Positions 43,352 through 52,071 of a stretch of 64,000 bases of DNA are shown in pieces; position 1 is the first letter of the stretch; each line of letters opens with the position of its first letter. The notes under the pieces are model-generated. The model ran no database searches. It was not told the DNA's origin and saw nothing but the letters and a program-made list of their open reading frames with translations. This DNA is from Actinomadura graeca (GTDB lineage: Bacteria; Actinomycetota; Actinomycetes; Streptosporangiales; Streptosporangiaceae). A program made the translations under genes and the position numbers. The DNA lies in the NCBI RefSeq assembly GCF_019175365.1, contig NZ_CP059572.1:8843501-8907500 (forward strand). Reading direction: 5' to 3'.

Positions 43352-43456
43352 CGCCGGCCTCCCGCGCGGACTCCTTGCGCTCGTCCTTCACCACCACCGA
43401 ATACCCGTCCATGCCGCACGGACAAGGGGGCCGCCGCCCAAGCACCTCCCACCCGG

Positions 43457-43473
43457 TTGTCCGGAACGGACAA
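43457..43473. promoter_or_regulatory. Inverted repeat TTGTCCG-N3-CGGACAA
   Basis: A 17-bp perfect dyad, TTGTCCGGAACGGACAA, lies 20 bp before the start of the PucR-type regulator and 105 bp from the divergent aldolase start. Its position and symmetry suit an operator for the regulator itself. Confidence 0.6.
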
Positions 43474-43493
43474 TACGGCCGCAGAATGGGTGG

Positions 43494-44642
43494 GTGGAGT
43501 CCAGTGAGGGCGACCGGGTCCTGCGGTCGCTGATCGGGCACGGCGGCGACCCCGCGCTGGTGGAGGCGGCGGTCCGCGCCGCGCGGGAAAGGTCGGAGCC
43601 GGTGGCGGCGCTGCCGGAGGAGGAGACCCGGCGGCACGCCCGGGCGCTCGTGCGCGGCGTGCTGGCCGCGCTGGAGACCGGGGGACCGGACGAGGAGGTC
43701 CTGGCCGCCGCCGGGCGCCTCGGCTCCGACCGCGCCCGGCAGGGGGTGCCGGTCGCGGCGTTCCTGGACGGCTTCCAGGCGGGCCGCGCCCACCTCGTCC
43801 GGGCGCTCGTCGCCGAGGGCCGGCGCCGGGGGGTGCCGGAGAACCTCCTGCTGGACGGCGTCACCCGCATCGACGAGATCACCACGGCGCTCGTCCACCG
43901 GATGGTGCACGCGCACCGGGTGGCGGAGCTGGAGATGGCCCGGACGGCGCGCGAGGGCCGCGTGCAGACGCTCCGCCGGCTGCTGCACGGGGAGGCGGTC
44001 CCGGTCCCGGCGCCGCCCGGCCCGTCCGGCGCCTACCACTGCGTCGTGTCGGACGTCAGCGACCCCGCGGCCGCGGCTCGCCTGGAGACCGCGCTGACCG
44101 CGGCCGGGCCGGGGCTGTGCGGGCTGGTGGACGGGCGGCTGGCCGCACTCGTCGCCCGGCTGCCTGACCCGCGCCCCGGCGGCCCCCTCGCGGGCGGGCC
44201 GCTGCTCGTGGCGGCGCCGCCCGTGCCGCCGCGTGACCTCGCCCAGGTCTACGAGCTGGGCCGCCGGGCGCTGCGGGCCGGGACCGCCGCCGGGCTGGGC
44301 GGGATGCGGCACCTCGCCGACCTCGCCCTGCTGACCGCCACCGGCGGGGAGCCCGTGCTCGGCCGCCTGCTGGCCGGTGGGCTGCTCGCCGGCCTGGACC
44401 CCGGAGACCCCTTCCACCGGGAGGTCGCCGAGACCGCGCTGGCCTACCTGGACCACGGCGGCCGGATCGGGCCGGCGGCCGCGGCGCTGCACGTCCACGG
44501 GAACACCGTCAAGCACCGGGTGCGGCGCCTGCAGGAGCTGACGGGCCACCGGCTCCCGGACCCGGCGGACGGGGCGGCGGTGGCGCGCGCCGCGAACTGG
44601 TGGTGGGCGCTGCGCCACTGGCTGGCCGCGACGCGGGAGTGA
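43494..44642 (+). CDS. PucR-family transcriptional regulator
   Basis: 382-residue regulator with a C-terminal PucR helix-turn-helix: ETALAYLDHGGRIGPAAAAL, then HVHGNTVKHRVRRLQELTGH. The N-terminal region is helical (RALVRGVLAALE, FLDGFQAGRAHLVRAL), like the RsbT co-antagonist-type sensor domain seen in actinobacterial PucR relatives. GTG at 43494 with a poor ribosome site; an earlier in-frame start would run through the dyad. Divergent from the class II aldolase gene. Confidence 0.85.
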   Translation: MESSEGDRVLRSLIGHGGDPALVEAAVRAARERSEPVAALPEEETRRHARALVRGVLAALETGGPDEEVLAAAGRLGSDRARQGVPVAAFLDGFQAGRAHLVRALVAEGRRRGVPENLLLDGVTRIDEITTALVHRMVHAHRVAELEMARTAREGRVQTLRRLLHGEAVPVPAPPGPSGAYHCVVSDVSDPAAAARLETALTAAGPGLCGLVDGRLAALVARLPDPRPGGPLAGGPLLVAAPPVPPRDLAQVYELGRRALRAGTAAGLGGMRHLADLALLTATGGEPVLGRLLAGGLLAGLDPGDPFHREVAETALAYLDHGGRIGPAAAALHVHGNTVKHRVRRLQELTGHRLPDPADGAAVARAANWWWALRHWLAATRE

Positions 44643-44720
44643 TCCGCGGGGGCCCGCCGGGATGATGGGATGCCAGGGGCGCCCCGCGGCGGGGCGCCGG
44701 GGACGAGGACGGAGGAACAG

Positions 44721-45587
44721 GTGACCGCACCCCGGATCAGCACGGTGCTGTGGCCCACGCAACCCTGGCCGGAGGCCGCGGACACGTGGCGGCGCGCCGA
44801 GGAGATGGGCTTCCACCACGCGTGGGTGTACGACCACATCGCCTGGCGCGGGACGACGCCCTGGTACGACGCGTACGCGACGCTGGCCGCCGCGGCGGCG
44901 GTGACCTCGCGGGTGCGGATCGGGACGCTGGTGACCTCGCCGAACTTCCGGCACCCGGTGCCGGCCGCCCACGCGATCAAGACCATCGACCAGGTGAGCG
45001 GCGGGCGGCTCACCGTCGGGATCGGGTCGGGCGGGACCCGCCGGGCGTCCGACGCGGGCGTCCTCGGCGGCCCGGAGTGGGCGCCCGCCGAGCGCGCGGG
45101 CCGCTTCGCCGAGTGGACGGACCTGCTCGGCCGGCTGCTGAGCGCGCCCGGGACCACCCACGAGGGAACGTTCTACTCGGCCCGGGAGGTGGCCGCGGGG
45201 CCCGGCGGCGTCCAGCGCCCCCGCGTCCCGTTCGTGATCGCGGGCGACGGCCCGCGCGGCATGCGGGTGGCGGCGCGGCACGGTGCCGGCTGGGTCACCA
45301 GCGGCCACCAAGAAGGCCGGGAGCCCCTGGAGGTCGTGCGGTCCCGGCTCGCGGCGCTCGACGCGGCGTGCGAGGCCGAGGGCCGCGAGATCGCCGGACG
45401 CGTCCTGCTGACCGGGTTCTCGGGCGAGCCGTGGCTGGAGTCGGTGGAGTCCTTCGCCGACCTCGCGGGCCGCTACGCCGCCCTCGGCATCACCGAGATC
45501 GTGCTGCACTGGCCCCGTCCCGGCACCCCCTGGGAGGCCGACATGACGGTCTTCGAGAAGATCGCCGCCGACGCCGGGCGGAGATAG
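44721..45587 (+). CDS. LLM-class F420-dependent oxidoreductase
   Basis: 288-residue luciferase-like monooxygenase-fold protein, probably using F420 or FMN. Typical segments: AEEMGFHHAWVYDHIAWRG, RIGTLVTSPNFRHP, IDQVSGGRLTVGIGSGG and PFVIAGDGPRGMRVAARHG. The GTG at 44721 follows GGAGGA by 4 bp. A multidrug transporter gene begins 9 bp after its stop, so the two are an operon. Substrate unknown. Confidence 0.92.
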   Translation: MTAPRISTVLWPTQPWPEAADTWRRAEEMGFHHAWVYDHIAWRGTTPWYDAYATLAAAAAVTSRVRIGTLVTSPNFRHPVPAAHAIKTIDQVSGGRLTVGIGSGGTRRASDAGVLGGPEWAPAERAGRFAEWTDLLGRLLSAPGTTHEGTFYSAREVAAGPGGVQRPRVPFVIAGDGPRGMRVAARHGAGWVTSGHQEGREPLEVVRSRLAALDAACEAEGREIAGRVLLTGFSGEPWLESVESFADLAGRYAALGITEIVLHWPRPGTPWEADMTVFEKIAADAGRR

Positions 45588-45596
45588 GAGACACCG

Positions 45597-45926
45597 ATGC
45601 CCTTCGTCCTGCTCGCCTTCGCCATCGCCTTCGAGGTCACCGCGACGCTCGCGATGCGCGGCTCGGACGGGTTCACCAGGCTGGGCCCGTCGGTGCTGGT
45701 GGTGGCCGGCTACCTGATCTCGTTCGTGTTCATGGCGAAGGCGCTGACCTCGCTGAACGTCGGGCCGGTCTACGCGATCTGGTCGGCGCTCGGCACGATC
45801 GGCGCGTTCGCCGGCGGCGTGCTGCTGTTCGACGAGCCGGTGCGCCCGCTCACGATCGCCGGCGCGGTGATCATCGTGGTGGGCGTCGTGGTGATGAACC
45901 TCGGAGGGGGCGTGAGCCACGGCTGA
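45597..45926 (+). CDS. SMR-family multidrug transporter
   Basis: 109-residue four-helix small multidrug resistance protein (EmrE/QacE/SugE type). The essential membrane Glu is in AFEVTATLAM (residue 13), and the AYAIWSALG-like signature appears as VYAIWSALGTIG. ATG at 45597 with AGGAG. Exports cationic compounds by proton exchange as a dimer in this family. It follows the LLM oxidoreductase closely. Confidence 0.93.
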   Translation: MPFVLLAFAIAFEVTATLAMRGSDGFTRLGPSVLVVAGYLISFVFMAKALTSLNVGPVYAIWSALGTIGAFAGGVLLFDEPVRPLTIAGAVIIVVGVVVMNLGGGVSHG

Positions 45927-45938
45927 CCGGCCGCCGCG

Positions 45939-45966
45939 CGGCCCGTCCCGGCCCGGCCGCGGGCCG
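45939..45966. terminator. Possible terminator between convergent genes
   Basis: Seven-bp stem, CGGCCCG (45939-45945) and CGGGCCG (45960-45966), with a 14-nt loop, between the SMR transporter stop and the AraC-type gene stop. GC-only, no T-tract. Confidence 0.4.
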
Positions 45967-46827
45967 TCAGCCGCCGGCCGCCTCGGCGAGGGTGGTGACG
46001 CGCTGCTGCTCCAGCTGCCCGGCGAGCAGTTCGGTGGGGGTGCAGCCGGACAGCGCGCGGACCTCCCTGTTGAGGTGGGCCTGGTCGTAGTAGCCGCAGG
46101 CGAGGGCGGTGCCGGCGAGGCCGCCGCCGTCGCGCAGCAGCCCCACGGCGCGCTCGAACCGCAGCACCCGGCCCATGACCTTGGGCGGCAGCCCGGCCTG
46201 CTCGCGGAACCGGTGGGCGAGGTGCTTGCGGCTCCAGCCGACCTCGTCGGCGAGCCGCGCGACCGGGACGCGCCCGCCGGTGCCGGTGAGCAGGTCCCAG
46301 GCCCGGCGGACCTCGGGATCGGGGCGGGGCCCGCGGTCCAGGCGGCGCAGCAGGAACGCGTCGAGCAGGCCGAACCTGCCGGCCCACCCGGGTGTCGCGG
46401 CGAGCCGCTCGACGAGCCGGTGGACGTCCGGGCCGAGGAGGTCCGTCAGCTCGGCGGCGGCGTTGGTGAGCCGGGCCATGGGGACGCCGAGCAGTGTGTA
46501 GGCGCCGAGCGGGGTGAGGTCGAGCTGGACGCCGCGCTGCCCGCCGGGGTGGGTGTAGGAGCCGTGCCCGTCGTGCATGCCGGCGGCGAACGACCCGTAG
46601 TCGCGGTCGCGGACGCCCGGATCGGGGACCGCGAGGCGCAGCGGCGGGCCCAGGTTGATGATCACGACGGTGGAGCGGGTCGGGAGGGTGCGCATCCGGG
46701 TGGGGACGGCCTCCTCCTCCCAGTAGCCGTCGTAGGTGCGCAGGAACGGGCGCAGCGCGGGGTGCGGCCGGGCGCGCGCCAGCCACCAGCCGCCCCGGTC
46801 GGCGATCTCCACCGGCCTGTCGTCCAT
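45967..46827 (-). CDS. AraC-family transcriptional regulator
   Basis: 286-residue AraC/XylS regulator. The C-terminal double helix-turn-helix reads VARLADEVGWSRKHLAHRFR and ACGYYDQAHLNREVRALSG; the N-terminal 150 residues form a cupin-like sensor region found in actinobacterial DUF6597-type AraC proteins. ATG at 46827. It converges on the SMR gene and could regulate the LLM-SMR pair or the gene upstream of it. Confidence 0.9.
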   Translation of the reverse strand: MDDRPVEIADRGGWWLARARPHPALRPFLRTYDGYWEEEAVPTRMRTLPTRSTVVIINLGPPLRLAVPDPGVRDRDYGSFAAGMHDGHGSYTHPGGQRGVQLDLTPLGAYTLLGVPMARLTNAAAELTDLLGPDVHRLVERLAATPGWAGRFGLLDAFLLRRLDRGPRPDPEVRRAWDLLTGTGGRVPVARLADEVGWSRKHLAHRFREQAGLPPKVMGRVLRFERAVGLLRDGGGLAGTALACGYYDQAHLNREVRALSGCTPTELLAGQLEQQRVTTLAEAAGG

Positions 46828-46861
46828 GGTCCAGTACTACCATCCGGGGCCGACGGGACGG

Positions 46862-47611
46862 CTACTCGTACATCTGCCCGCACACGGCGATGCGCGCGAG
46901 GTCGCCCCAGGTCATCGTGGTGATGGCGCGGACGTAGGAGCGGGCGGGCGTCTCGCCGGGCCCGGCCGGGAGCGGCACCCGGGCGCCGTCGGCGGCGTCC
47001 CAGCCGCCGAGGCTGCCCGCCACGGCGCACTCCAGGTACGTCGCCGGGTCGAAGTTGAGCCAGCGGGGCGGCGTGGCGCGGCGGCCCGCGCCGTCCGGGC
47101 GCGGCGCGTCGGCGCCGAACCGCGCCTGCGGGCCCGGGGGAGCGGCGAGGAAGTCCTCCAGGTCGGCGAGCTGGGACAGCACGACCCGCTCCCAGTCGGC
47201 GTATCCCTCCGGCCCGCCGCCGGGCAGCGAGAGGTCCTTCGCCCTCCACGCCGGGTCGAACGCGGCGGGCGGGGTGGCGGACGCGGCGGTGAACATCGCG
47301 GCGACGTCGTCGGGCTCCAGCTCGGCGCGGCCGCTGAGCGGCGCGCTGACCTTCCACAGCGCGCGCAGGAAGGCCGACAGCGACCAGGACGCCGCCCTGG
47401 CCTCCTGGCCCAGGTGCAGGAAATGCAGGTACAGGTCGCGGTTGGTCCGGACGGCCGGTCCCGCCGGGCCCTCCACCCAGTAGGGCCGCCCGTGCGGCGC
47501 GTCGCCCTCCAGGACCAGGACGTGCGCCAGGGCCGAGACGCGGGAGTCGTGCGCGGTGACGCGGGACGTGGTGCCGGCGCCGTCCTGCCGCATGACGTCC
47601 CACGTGTGCAT
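46862..47611 (-). CDS. Hypothetical protein, SPOR-like N-terminus
   Basis: 249-residue protein of unknown function. The first 45 residues (HTWDVMRQDGAG, then LVLEGDAPHGRPYWVEGP) resemble small actinobacterial SPOR-like proteins that open with MxWxVMRQD and end in YWVE. The rest has no recognised domain; it is Trp- and Leu-rich with segments such as WSLSAFLRALWKV and is not membrane-spanning. It lies 34 bp upstream of the AraC gene on the same strand, so they may be co-transcribed. Confidence 0.6.
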   Translation of the reverse strand: MHTWDVMRQDGAGTTSRVTAHDSRVSALAHVLVLEGDAPHGRPYWVEGPAGPAVRTNRDLYLHFLHLGQEARAASWSLSAFLRALWKVSAPLSGRAELEPDDVAAMFTAASATPPAAFDPAWRAKDLSLPGGGPEGYADWERVVLSQLADLEDFLAAPPGPQARFGADAPRPDGAGRRATPPRWLNFDPATYLECAVAGSLGGWDAADGARVPLPAGPGETPARSYVRAITTMTWGDLARIAVCGQMYE

Positions 47612-47814
47612 CCGGGCCCTCCACGGGTCACGAAGCGGTCATCAAGCGCTCCTGCTCCGAAAGTGTCCCATTCCGGTGGCGGGCCGCCAGTAGCGGACAT
47701 GTCACTTTCCGGCCTTGAAGTCGTGGCCCTCCGTACCCGCTGGAACGCCCGCGAACGGGGTAGGGGCCCGCCGCGCCGGGCCCGCCGCCCGCCCCCTCTG
47801 TCCCGCGTGCGCCC

Positions 47815-49224
47815 TCATTGCCTGGCCCGGTGGACGACCTGCATCTCCGTGAAGCCGTGCAGGCCCCACGGCCCGTTCTCGACGCCGAGGCCGCTCCACT
47901 TGAACCCGCCGAACGGCTGCCCCGGGCCGATCGCGAGGTGGGTGTTGACCCAGGCCGTCCCGCATTCCAGGCGCGCGGCGACGTCGGCCGCGCGGTCGGC
48001 GTCGGTGCCCCACACCGAGCCGGACAAGCCGAAGTGGGTGGCGTTGGCGCGCGCGACGGCCTCGTCCAGGTCGGTGTACCCGATGACGGGCAGCGCGGGG
48101 CCGAACTGCTCCTCGTCCACGATCCGCGCGCCGTCGGCGACGTCGGCGACGATCGTCGGCGCGAAGAAGTAGCCGGGGCGTCCGAGCGGCGCTCCGCCCG
48201 CCGCCACGCGGGCGCCGCCCGCCAGCGCGTCCGCCACCAGCTCGCCGACCCGCTCGAACTGGGGCCGGTTGTTGACCGGGCCGTACTGGACGCCCTCGTC
48301 CATGCCGTTGCCGACCCTGGCGGCCACCGCCTGCTCCGCGAGGGCGTCGACCACGTCGCCGTACAGGGCCGCCGGGACGTACACCCTCTTGATCGCCGAG
48401 CAGACCTGCCCGTTGTTCTGGAACGCCCCGCCGAACACCCGCGCCGCGACCGCGCCCGGGTCCACGTCGTCGAGCAGGATCGCGGGGTCGTTGCCGCCGA
48501 GCTCCAGCGTGACCCGCTTCAGGTCGGCCGCCGCCGCCGCGGCGACCCGCTTGCCGGTGGCGACGCTGCCGGTGAAGCTGATCTTGCGGGGGACCTCGTG
48601 CGCGGTCATCCAGGCGCCGAGCCGGTCCCCGCCGCTGACCACGTTCAGCACCCCCGGCGGCAGGAGGTCGCGCAGCAGCTCGCCCAGTCTCAGGGTGGAC
48701 AGCGGCGTGAACGGGGACGGCTTGAGCACCACCGTGTTGCCCGCCAGCAGCGCGGGGGCGATCTTCCAGACCGCGAGCAGCAGCGGGTAGTTCCACGGGG
48801 TGATCGCCGCGACGACGCCCATCGGCCGGCGGACGACCTCGACCAGCGCGGTCTCGTCGTCCTGGATGACCTCGGAGGGCATCTCCAGCCCGGCGTGGTA
48901 CTTCAGCCAGACGCCGGCGCCGGTGACCTCCATCGTGGCGTCGGAGAGCGGCTTGCCCTGCTCCAGCGTGATGATGCGGCCGAGCTCCTCCGCACGCGCG
49001 AACATGACCTCGGACGCCGTGAGCAGCGCCGCGCGCCGCGCGGCCTCGTCGCGCCGCCACGCCGGGAAGGCCGCCTGGGCGGCCCGCATCGCCGCGTCGA
49101 GCTGTTCCGCCGACGCCTCCGGCGCCCGCTCCGCCACCTGGCCCGTCGCCGGGTCGATCACGCCGAACGTGTCCCGCGCGGGCACGGCCGCGCCGTCGAT
49201 GGTCATCGTGTACGTGTCGGACAC
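47815..49224 (-). CDS. Aldehyde dehydrogenase
   Basis: 469-residue NAD(P)-dependent aldehyde dehydrogenase. Visible are PWNYPLLLAVWKIAPALLAG, the SFTGSVATGK Rossmann segment, the catalytic Glu in LELGGNDPAILLDD and the nucleophilic Cys in FQNNGQVCSAIKR. Family members oxidise aldehydes to acids; the closest-looking type is the broad betaine/vanillin group. ATG at 49224, divergent from the secreted hydrolase gene. Confidence 0.93.
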   Translation of the reverse strand: MSDTYTMTIDGAAVPARDTFGVIDPATGQVAERAPEASAEQLDAAMRAAQAAFPAWRRDEAARRAALLTASEVMFARAEELGRIITLEQGKPLSDATMEVTGAGVWLKYHAGLEMPSEVIQDDETALVEVVRRPMGVVAAITPWNYPLLLAVWKIAPALLAGNTVVLKPSPFTPLSTLRLGELLRDLLPPGVLNVVSGGDRLGAWMTAHEVPRKISFTGSVATGKRVAAAAAADLKRVTLELGGNDPAILLDDVDPGAVAARVFGGAFQNNGQVCSAIKRVYVPAALYGDVVDALAEQAVAARVGNGMDEGVQYGPVNNRPQFERVGELVADALAGGARVAAGGAPLGRPGYFFAPTIVADVADGARIVDEEQFGPALPVIGYTDLDEAVARANATHFGLSGSVWGTDADRAADVAARLECGTAWVNTHLAIGPGQPFGGFKWSGLGVENGPWGLHGFTEMQVVHRARQ

Positions 49225-49363
49225 CGTGGATCCTCCGCTCAGGAAGCCGTACCGGACGACGGTTCAGTATTCACTCCGGTGGCGTCCGTGACGAGCGCCG
49301 CGGCGGCTGGCCGCTTCCGGCGAGGGACGCCCGCCGCGGTCCCGCGGGAGAGATGATCTTCCT

Positions 49364-50794
49364 ATGCGATCACGACTCGTCCCGGTGCTCGCCCTCTCCC
49401 TCGCCCTCGCCGGATCCGGCGGGGCGGCGGCGGCCGCGACACCCCACGCGCCCCCGGCCACGTCCGCGCCGGCCCTAGAGGACCCCCGCCCCTGCGCAGG
49501 GCAGCCCGGCTTCACCTGCTCGACGCTGACCGTCCCCCTCGACCACCGGAATCCGGGCCGGGGCACCCTGCGGCTCCAGGTGGCGGCGGGCGGCAACGTC
49601 ACCGCGCCGAAGGGCGTGCTGCTGTTCCTGACCGGCGGGCCCGGGCAGCCCGGCGTGCCGTTCATCAGCCAGATCTCCCAGCAGCGGCTGCCCGGGCTGA
49701 CCAAGAACTATCGGTTCGTCACGATCGACCAGCGGGGCACCGGCGAGTCCGGCGCGCTCGACTGCCCGCGGCTCCAGGCCGAGGTCGGCGGCACCGACAT
49801 CGAGGCACCGAGCGGGGAGGCGGTCCGGGAGTGCGCCGGGATCCTCGGCGACCGGCGCCACTACTACACGACGGAGCAGACCGTCGGCGACCTCGACCTC
49901 CTGCGCCGCGCGCTCGGCGTCCGCACGATGACGCTCGACGGCGTCTCCTACGGCACCATGACCGCCGCGACGTACGCCGCGTTCCACCCGCGCAACGTGA
50001 GCAGGCTCGTCCTCGACTCGGTCCTCCCGCACGTGGACCCGCAGAAGGACGACATGCTCTACCTCACCGGCCTGCGCGCGACCGCGCGGGTGCTGCGCGA
50101 CGCATGCAGCACCGCTCCGGCCTGCGGGTTCGACCCGGCGCGGGACCTGGCGTGGCTGGCCCGCCATCGCGCGGACCACGTCCGCATCTGGGACATGCTC
50201 GTCACCTACGAGTTCCTCGACCCCACCTACCGCGACCCGGACGCCGGCGGGGCCCTGCCCGCAGGGACGGGCGACGTCGTCGCGGCGTTCCACGAGGCAC
50301 GGCACGGGGCCCCGGCGCGGCTCGACGCCCTCCTGCGGATGCTGGACTCCGGCGGCGGCCGCCCCGCCGACTACAGCCAGGGCCTGCACGTCGCCACCCT
50401 CTGCGGCGACGGGCACTTCCCCTGGGGCACCTCCGAGGCGCCCGCCGCCCGCCGGGAGGCGATCCTGGAGCGGACGCGCGAGCACCTGCCCGCCCGCGCC
50501 ACCTGGCCCTTCACGGCCGACACCGCCGTGGGCGGCGGGTTCGTCCAGAGCTGCCTTCCGTGGCCCGTGTCACGGCACACCGCCGAACCACGGGGATGGA
50601 GGCTGCCGCCCGTGCCCGTCCTCCTGCTGAACGGCGACCGGGACCTGTCCACGCCGCTCGAATGGGCCCGCGAGGAACTGCGCCGCGCCCCGCGCGGCAC
50701 GCTCGTGGTGGTGGAGGGCGCCGCCCATTCCATCCAGAACCGCGAGCGCGGCACGCGGGGACGCGAGGCCGTCTACAGGTTCCTCAACAGCTGA
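49364..50794 (+). CDS. Secreted alpha/beta hydrolase (tripeptidyl aminopeptidase-like)
   Basis: 476-residue exported hydrolase. Signal peptide (VPVLALSLALAGSGGAAAAA), oxyanion HGGPG-like segment LFLTGGPGQPG, nucleophile Ser in LDGVSYGTMTA, acid Asp in LLNGDRDLSTPLEWA, and base His in VEGAAHSIQNR. This pattern fits the SlpD/SlpE and TAP-like family of Streptomyces. Acts outside the cell on peptides or esters; specificity unknown. Convergent with the next gene, with an 11-bp tail overlap. Confidence 0.9.
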   Translation: MRSRLVPVLALSLALAGSGGAAAAATPHAPPATSAPALEDPRPCAGQPGFTCSTLTVPLDHRNPGRGTLRLQVAAGGNVTAPKGVLLFLTGGPGQPGVPFISQISQQRLPGLTKNYRFVTIDQRGTGESGALDCPRLQAEVGGTDIEAPSGEAVRECAGILGDRRHYYTTEQTVGDLDLLRRALGVRTMTLDGVSYGTMTAATYAAFHPRNVSRLVLDSVLPHVDPQKDDMLYLTGLRATARVLRDACSTAPACGFDPARDLAWLARHRADHVRIWDMLVTYEFLDPTYRDPDAGGALPAGTGDVVAAFHEARHGAPARLDALLRMLDSGGGRPADYSQGLHVATLCGDGHFPWGTSEAPAARREAILERTREHLPARATWPFTADTAVGGGFVQSCLPWPVSRHTAEPRGWRLPPVPVLLLNGDRDLSTPLEWAREELRRAPRGTLVVVEGAAHSIQNRERGTRGREAVYRFLNS

Positions 50795-51416
50795 CGATGC
50801 GGTCGAGCAGGGCCCGGTAGTCGCGCAGCGCCAGCCGCAACCGCTCGGTGTCGGACTGGTCCGTCCCGCCACCGCCCGCCCCGGGCTCCGACAGCGCCCG
50901 CCGCCTGGCGGCGAGGGCGCGGCCGACGGCGTCGGCGGCCTCGGCGGCGAGCTCGTCCGCCGCGCGGACGGACGCCGCCGGGTCGTCGACGAAGCCGGCC
51001 TGGACCGCGTGCCAGCGTTCCCGGAACCGGTCGGCCTCGGCGGACTCCAGCAGCCTCGCGGGGGTTCCGCCGGCGCCGTGCGCCTCACCGGGGCCCTCCG
51101 CGCCGCCCGGCGAACGCGGGCGCGCGCCGTTCCCCGGCCCGCCGGGTGCCGGTGTCCCGCCGCGGCGGGCGCCCGGCACGGGCAGGGGGTCGGGGGAGGT
51201 GTCCGTGGAGGTGTCGGGCTCGTCCTCCGGCGGGGAACCGGCGACATGGGTGTCACCAGCGGCCCCGCCCGCGGGGCCGGGGGCCCCGGCGGCCTTGGCG
51301 CGCTCGTCCGCGGTGGGCACCGGGCCGCCGTCCCTCCGGCCGGCGGCCTGCCGGGCGGCGGGTCCGGTGGGGGGTCCGGCGGTGGGCGCCGCGGTGTCCG
51401 GCCTCTCGCTTGCCAT
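50784..51416 (-). CDS. Unknown protein, paralogue of neighbour
   Basis: 210-residue protein. The N-terminal 115 residues are disordered and Pro/Gly/Ala-rich; the C-terminal 95 hold RFRERWHAVQAGFVDDPAAS and LRLALRDYRALLDRI, which match the same positions in the protein at 51420-52004 (REQWIRVQERFVDAPEAAVE, LRQAMVHYRALF). The two are therefore tandem paralogues, 3 bp apart and co-transcribed. Function unknown. Confidence 0.75.
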   Translation of the reverse strand: MASERPDTAAPTAGPPTGPAARQAAGRRDGGPVPTADERAKAAGAPGPAGGAAGDTHVAGSPPEDEPDTSTDTSPDPLPVPGARRGGTPAPGGPGNGARPRSPGGAEGPGEAHGAGGTPARLLESAEADRFRERWHAVQAGFVDDPAASVRAADELAAEAADAVGRALAARRRALSEPGAGGGGTDQSDTERLRLALRDYRALLDRIVSC

Positions 51417-51419
51417 GGG

Positions 51420-52004
51420 TCAGCTCCTCCGGGTCTGCTCGCCCGTGGCGGGGGTGGCCGCCCGCTCATGCTCGGGCACCGACAGAAGGTCCTCGAACAG
51501 GGCGCGGTAGTGCACCATCGCCTGCCGCAGCTCCTCCGTGGACGCCTGCTTGGCCTTCGCGCGGACGCTGATGTCGCGCCCGAGCCGGTAGTGCTCCAGG
51601 GTCCGGCCGTGCTCCACCGACAGGTGGGCGACCTTCTCCTCGAAGCCCCGCGTGGGGTAGCCGCGCTCGCCCATCACGATCGTGACCAGTTCGTCCGCCT
51701 GCTCGACGGCGGCCTCGGGGGCGTCGACGAACCGTTCCTGGACGCGGATCCACTGCTCGCGGTACCGCTCACGCTCCTGGGGGGCGAGTTCGTGCAGGTC
51801 GAGGTCCTGGTGGCGTTCCTCGCGGGACTCCAGCTCCCGCTCGGCGGCGGCACGGCCGCCGTGGGCCTCCAGGGCCCGGTCGTACTCGGGGCCGAAGCGC
51901 CGCCTGAGCCGCCGGGTCCGCGCGGCGTTCCTGGCCAGGAACGCGGCGGCCACGAGGGCGGCGATGACGACGACGGCGATGACGACCAGTAGGACGGTCG
52001 ACAT
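51420..52004 (-). CDS. Membrane-anchored protein of unknown function
   Basis: 194-residue protein with one N-terminal membrane helix (TVLLVVIAVVVIAALVAAAF), a basic stop-transfer run, then a soluble helical domain beginning RRRFGPEYDRALEAHGG. This is a common actinobacterial family without assigned function. The ATG at 52004 has a GGAGGA site; a longer frame upstream is not supported. First gene of a two-gene unit with the paralogue at 50784. Confidence 0.85.
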   Translation of the reverse strand: MSTVLLVVIAVVVIAALVAAAFLARNAARTRRLRRRFGPEYDRALEAHGGRAAAERELESREERHQDLDLHELAPQERERYREQWIRVQERFVDAPEAAVEQADELVTIVMGERGYPTRGFEEKVAHLSVEHGRTLEHYRLGRDISVRAKAKQASTEELRQAMVHYRALFEDLLSVPEHERAATPATGEQTRRS

Positions 52005-52071
52005 TGTCTGTCCTCCAACGTGCGTCGGATCGAATGCAACGCCGATGCCCGTACAGACGCGGTCGAAACGG

